64,000 nucleotides of DNA from the NCBI RefSeq assembly GCF_006345825.1, contig NZ_VCIX01000092.1:2046001-2110000 (forward strand). Direction: 5' to 3'. Below the pieces are notes generated by a model. That model saw nothing but the letters and a program-made list of their open reading frames with translations. It did not search any database and was not told the origin of the DNA. Shown in pieces: positions 62,654 through 64,000 of the stretch (position 1 is the first letter of the stretch; each line of letters begins with the position of its first letter). This stretch comes from Paenibacillus paridis. GTDB taxonomy: Bacteria; Bacillota; Bacilli; Paenibacillales; Paenibacillaceae. The position numbers were made by a program, and so were the translations under genes.

Positions 62654-62690
62654 ATGAGCAAAAGCCACCTGGGAGGTGGCTTTTGCTCAT
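62654..62690. terminator. Long perfect terminator hairpin behind the metallo-hydrolase gene
   Basis: ATGAGCAAAAGCCACCT (62654-62670) pairs perfectly with AGGTGGCTTTTGCTCAT (62674-62690) around GGG. The four A and four T inside the arms could serve transcription from either side. Confidence 0.8.
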
Positions 62691-62793
62691 GAAGATTGCT
62701 ATAGGCTTCCTTATTTAAAGGCTTCAAATAAAAAAACGTATCGATTGCTCAGCTGCGATGGTATGAAACCTAAAAGTAGGTCAAGTCAAATAT

Positions 62794-63393
62794 TCACTTT
62801 CCTAAATGATAGATCCTATCGCATAATCGATTCAAAAGACTGGTCTCGTGACTGACTACAATGACACCGATGTTCCTGCTCTTACAGATGCCGAGAAATG
62901 AGTTCCAAATTTTAGCCTGCGTAATTGCATCGAGCATCGTGGTCATCTCATCTGCGATAATAAATTTTGTGGCTGGATTTAGCGCACGGACAATGCAGAA
63001 ACGCTGCTTTTCCCCGCCTGAAAGTTCAACAGGCCAGCGAGTTAGCCATTCATTCTTAATTTCGAATGCATCCAGAATAGCTTGCGAAGGAGCATAGGAT
63101 TCTGTCAAAACATCGCGCATGCGCCACTTAGGGTTTATCGCCTTCTCCGGGTGCTGATAAATCAATTGTACCGGACGAAATGTTCGCGGTTCCATGGCTT
63201 TATGATCTATCCATATGTTACCAGTGCGAGGAGCAATATATCCCGCCAATATTCTAGACAACGTAGTTTTGCCACATCCACTATAACCAGATAAACCAAG
63301 CACCTCGCCGGGAGCAATAGAAATGGTTACATCCTTCAATATCCAACGGTCTCTTTGATAATAGTGTCCTAGATTCTCTCCACTGAGAGTCAT
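62794..63393 (-). CDS. ABC transporter ATPase of nickel/peptide type (NikE/DppF-like)
   Basis: A 199-residue nucleotide-binding subunit. Walker A is GLSGYSGCGKTTLSRIL, the Q loop is in LIYQHPEKAINPKWRM, the signature motif is VELSGGEKQRFCIVRAL, Walker B is FIIADEMTTMLD and the H-loop His lies in VVSHETSL. It is somewhat short for the family. INPKWRM and the small size recall ATPases of nickel or metallophore (NikE/CntF-like) systems. Its ATG overlaps the stop of the upstream ATPase gene by one base (TAATG at 63395-63391), so they are coupled. Confidence 0.9.
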   Translation of the reverse strand: MTLSGENLGHYYQRDRWILKDVTISIAPGEVLGLSGYSGCGKTTLSRILAGYIAPRTGNIWIDHKAMEPRTFRPVQLIYQHPEKAINPKWRMRDVLTESYAPSQAILDAFEIKNEWLTRWPVELSGGEKQRFCIVRALNPATKFIIADEMTTMLDAITQAKIWNSFLGICKSRNIGVIVVSHETSLLNRLCDRIYHLGK

Positions 63394-64000
63394 TATATAT
63401 TCAAGTCCCTTCCCTTAAATTCTAAATCGAAATCATTTTGCGGCAACGCTCTCCACAACCTTTTCGTATATTCGGTTTTCAATCGTTCCCCCGTCCCTTG
63501 AAAAGCGACAGCCTCCGATATTTCAACTGTTGCTCCTTCCTTGATGACGGCTACCCGATCTGCGATTTGAAGCGCCGACATCATATCATGCGTGATTAAC
63601 ATGACTCCCGCACCATCTTTTGCAAATTGTTTAAGCTGCTTCAGAATTTCAGAAAGTGCCTCAGGGTGAATGCCAGGTGTTGGCTCATCAGCAATCACAA
63701 GCCTAACTCCTTCTCGGACGCTTGTTGCGAACAATACTCTGCGAAGCATGCCTCCCGACAACTCGTATGGAAACAAGTGCCCATCGCTACTCTTTAGGTC
63801 ATATTGCGCAAATAGTTTTTCCTGCTGTTTATGGGCCGTTTTCTTATCTAGACCAATTTGCACCTGTGCTCCCACACGCATGAGGGGATCCAAATAATTA
63901 ACGGACTGTGGGATAAAAGAGATCTCTCTTCCCCGGAGCTGTCTTTTTCTTTTTTCAGTCAGTTCTTCTCCTTTATAAACGACGCTTCCGCTGCAGATGG
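63393..64000 (-). CDS. ABC transporter ATPase of nickel/peptide type (NikD/DppD-like), N terminus outside the window
   Basis: The frame is open to the edge at 64000, so the Walker A region lies outside. Visible parts: VVYKGEELTEKRKRQLRG, the Q-loop block ISFIPQSVNYLDPLMRVG, the signature YELSGGMLRRVLFATSVREG, Walker B VRLVIADEPTPG and the H loop MLITHDMMSAL. IPQSVNYLDPLM is typical for NikD/CntD-like subunits. A TTG inside at 63893 would remove the Q loop and is not a credible start. With the next gene it forms the ATPase pair of one importer; permease and binding-protein genes should lie beyond 64000. Confidence 0.88.
   Translation of the reverse strand, partial: ICSGSVVYKGEELTEKRKRQLRGREISFIPQSVNYLDPLMRVGAQVQIGLDKKTAHKQQEKLFAQYDLKSSDGHLFPYELSGGMLRRVLFATSVREGVRLVIADEPTPGIHPEALSEILKQLKQFAKDGAGVMLITHDMMSALQIADRVAVIKEGATVEISEAVAFQGTGERLKTEYTKRLWRALPQNDFDLEFKGRDLNI

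Noticed and set aside
1..64000. tRNA or rRNA genes and mobile elements
   Set aside because: No CCA-ended cloverleaf, rRNA-like stretch, transposase, integrase or phage gene was recognised in either strand; a tRNAscan or ISfinder run would be needed for certainty.

Overview
The window looks like chromosomal DNA from a spore-forming, low- to mid-GC member of the Bacillota, most likely Paenibacillaceae (Paenibacillus or Cohnella type). This is inferred from gene content, as there is no rRNA in the window. The signs are two complete gerA-type spore germination operons, YesM/YesN-type two-component regulation beside LplA/LplB/LplC-type sugar ABC transporters, strong AGGAGG ribosome binding sites, frequent GTG/TTG starts and T-box control of amino-acid genes. 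I saw no transposase, integrase, phage gene, CRISPR array or tRNA.

Layout. 1-1.07 kb: a sensor kinase (cut by the window edge) and its OmpR-type regulator, divergent from an orphan secreted protein. 2.1-6.2 kb: first germination operon, order A-C-D-B. 6.2-9.3 kb: a DUF7002-like protein, an MFS transporter and a thioredoxin-reductase-like flavoprotein. 9.6-15.6 kb: a DeoR regulator and an operon of EamA transporter, two sugar-type permeases, a UgpB-like binding protein and a metallophosphoesterase. 15.8-20.7 kb: an amidase/polysaccharide-deacetylase fusion, then a PhoP/PhoR-like two-component operon with a beta-propeller lipoprotein. 21.1-25.1 kb: second germination operon, again A-C-D-B. 25.3-28 kb: rtcB, a frameshifted stalk-domain protein and a noncoding tandem repeat. 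28-34.7 kb: pentose-phosphate operon zwf-tkt-tal-gnd with a divergent LysR regulator. 34.9-40.2 kb: a very large hybrid kinase, an Old-Yellow-Enzyme gene interrupted by a TAG codon, and its divergent TetR neighbour. 40.3-43.05 kb: a lone ilvB preceded by three nearly identical tandem T-box leaders. 43.1-59.7 kb: a polysaccharide utilisation locus (PL8 lyase, GH88, GH92, SGNH hydrolase, ABC importer, YesM/YesN pair, AraC regulator). 59.7-64 kb: an NAD(P)H oxidoreductase with an HxlR regulator, a TetR/metallo-beta-lactamase-fold pair, and two ATPases of a nickel/peptide-type ABC transporter (the second cut by the window edge).

The two most notable systems are the following. (1) The triple T-box leader: three 311-nt riboswitches at an exact 331-bp period, each with its own terminator and apparently the same specifier codon, serving a single acetolactate synthase gene. 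(2) The polysaccharide locus: a secreted lyase would cut a uronic-acid polymer outside the cell, an ABC importer without its own ATPase would take up the products, and intracellular GH88, GH92 and SGNH enzymes would dismantle them. The mannosidase and esterase fit the side chain of xanthan better than a glycosaminoglycan. The lyase and binding-protein genes share a 56-bp promoter element with invariant internal spacing, a candidate site for the YesN-type or AraC-type regulator encoded in the same locus.
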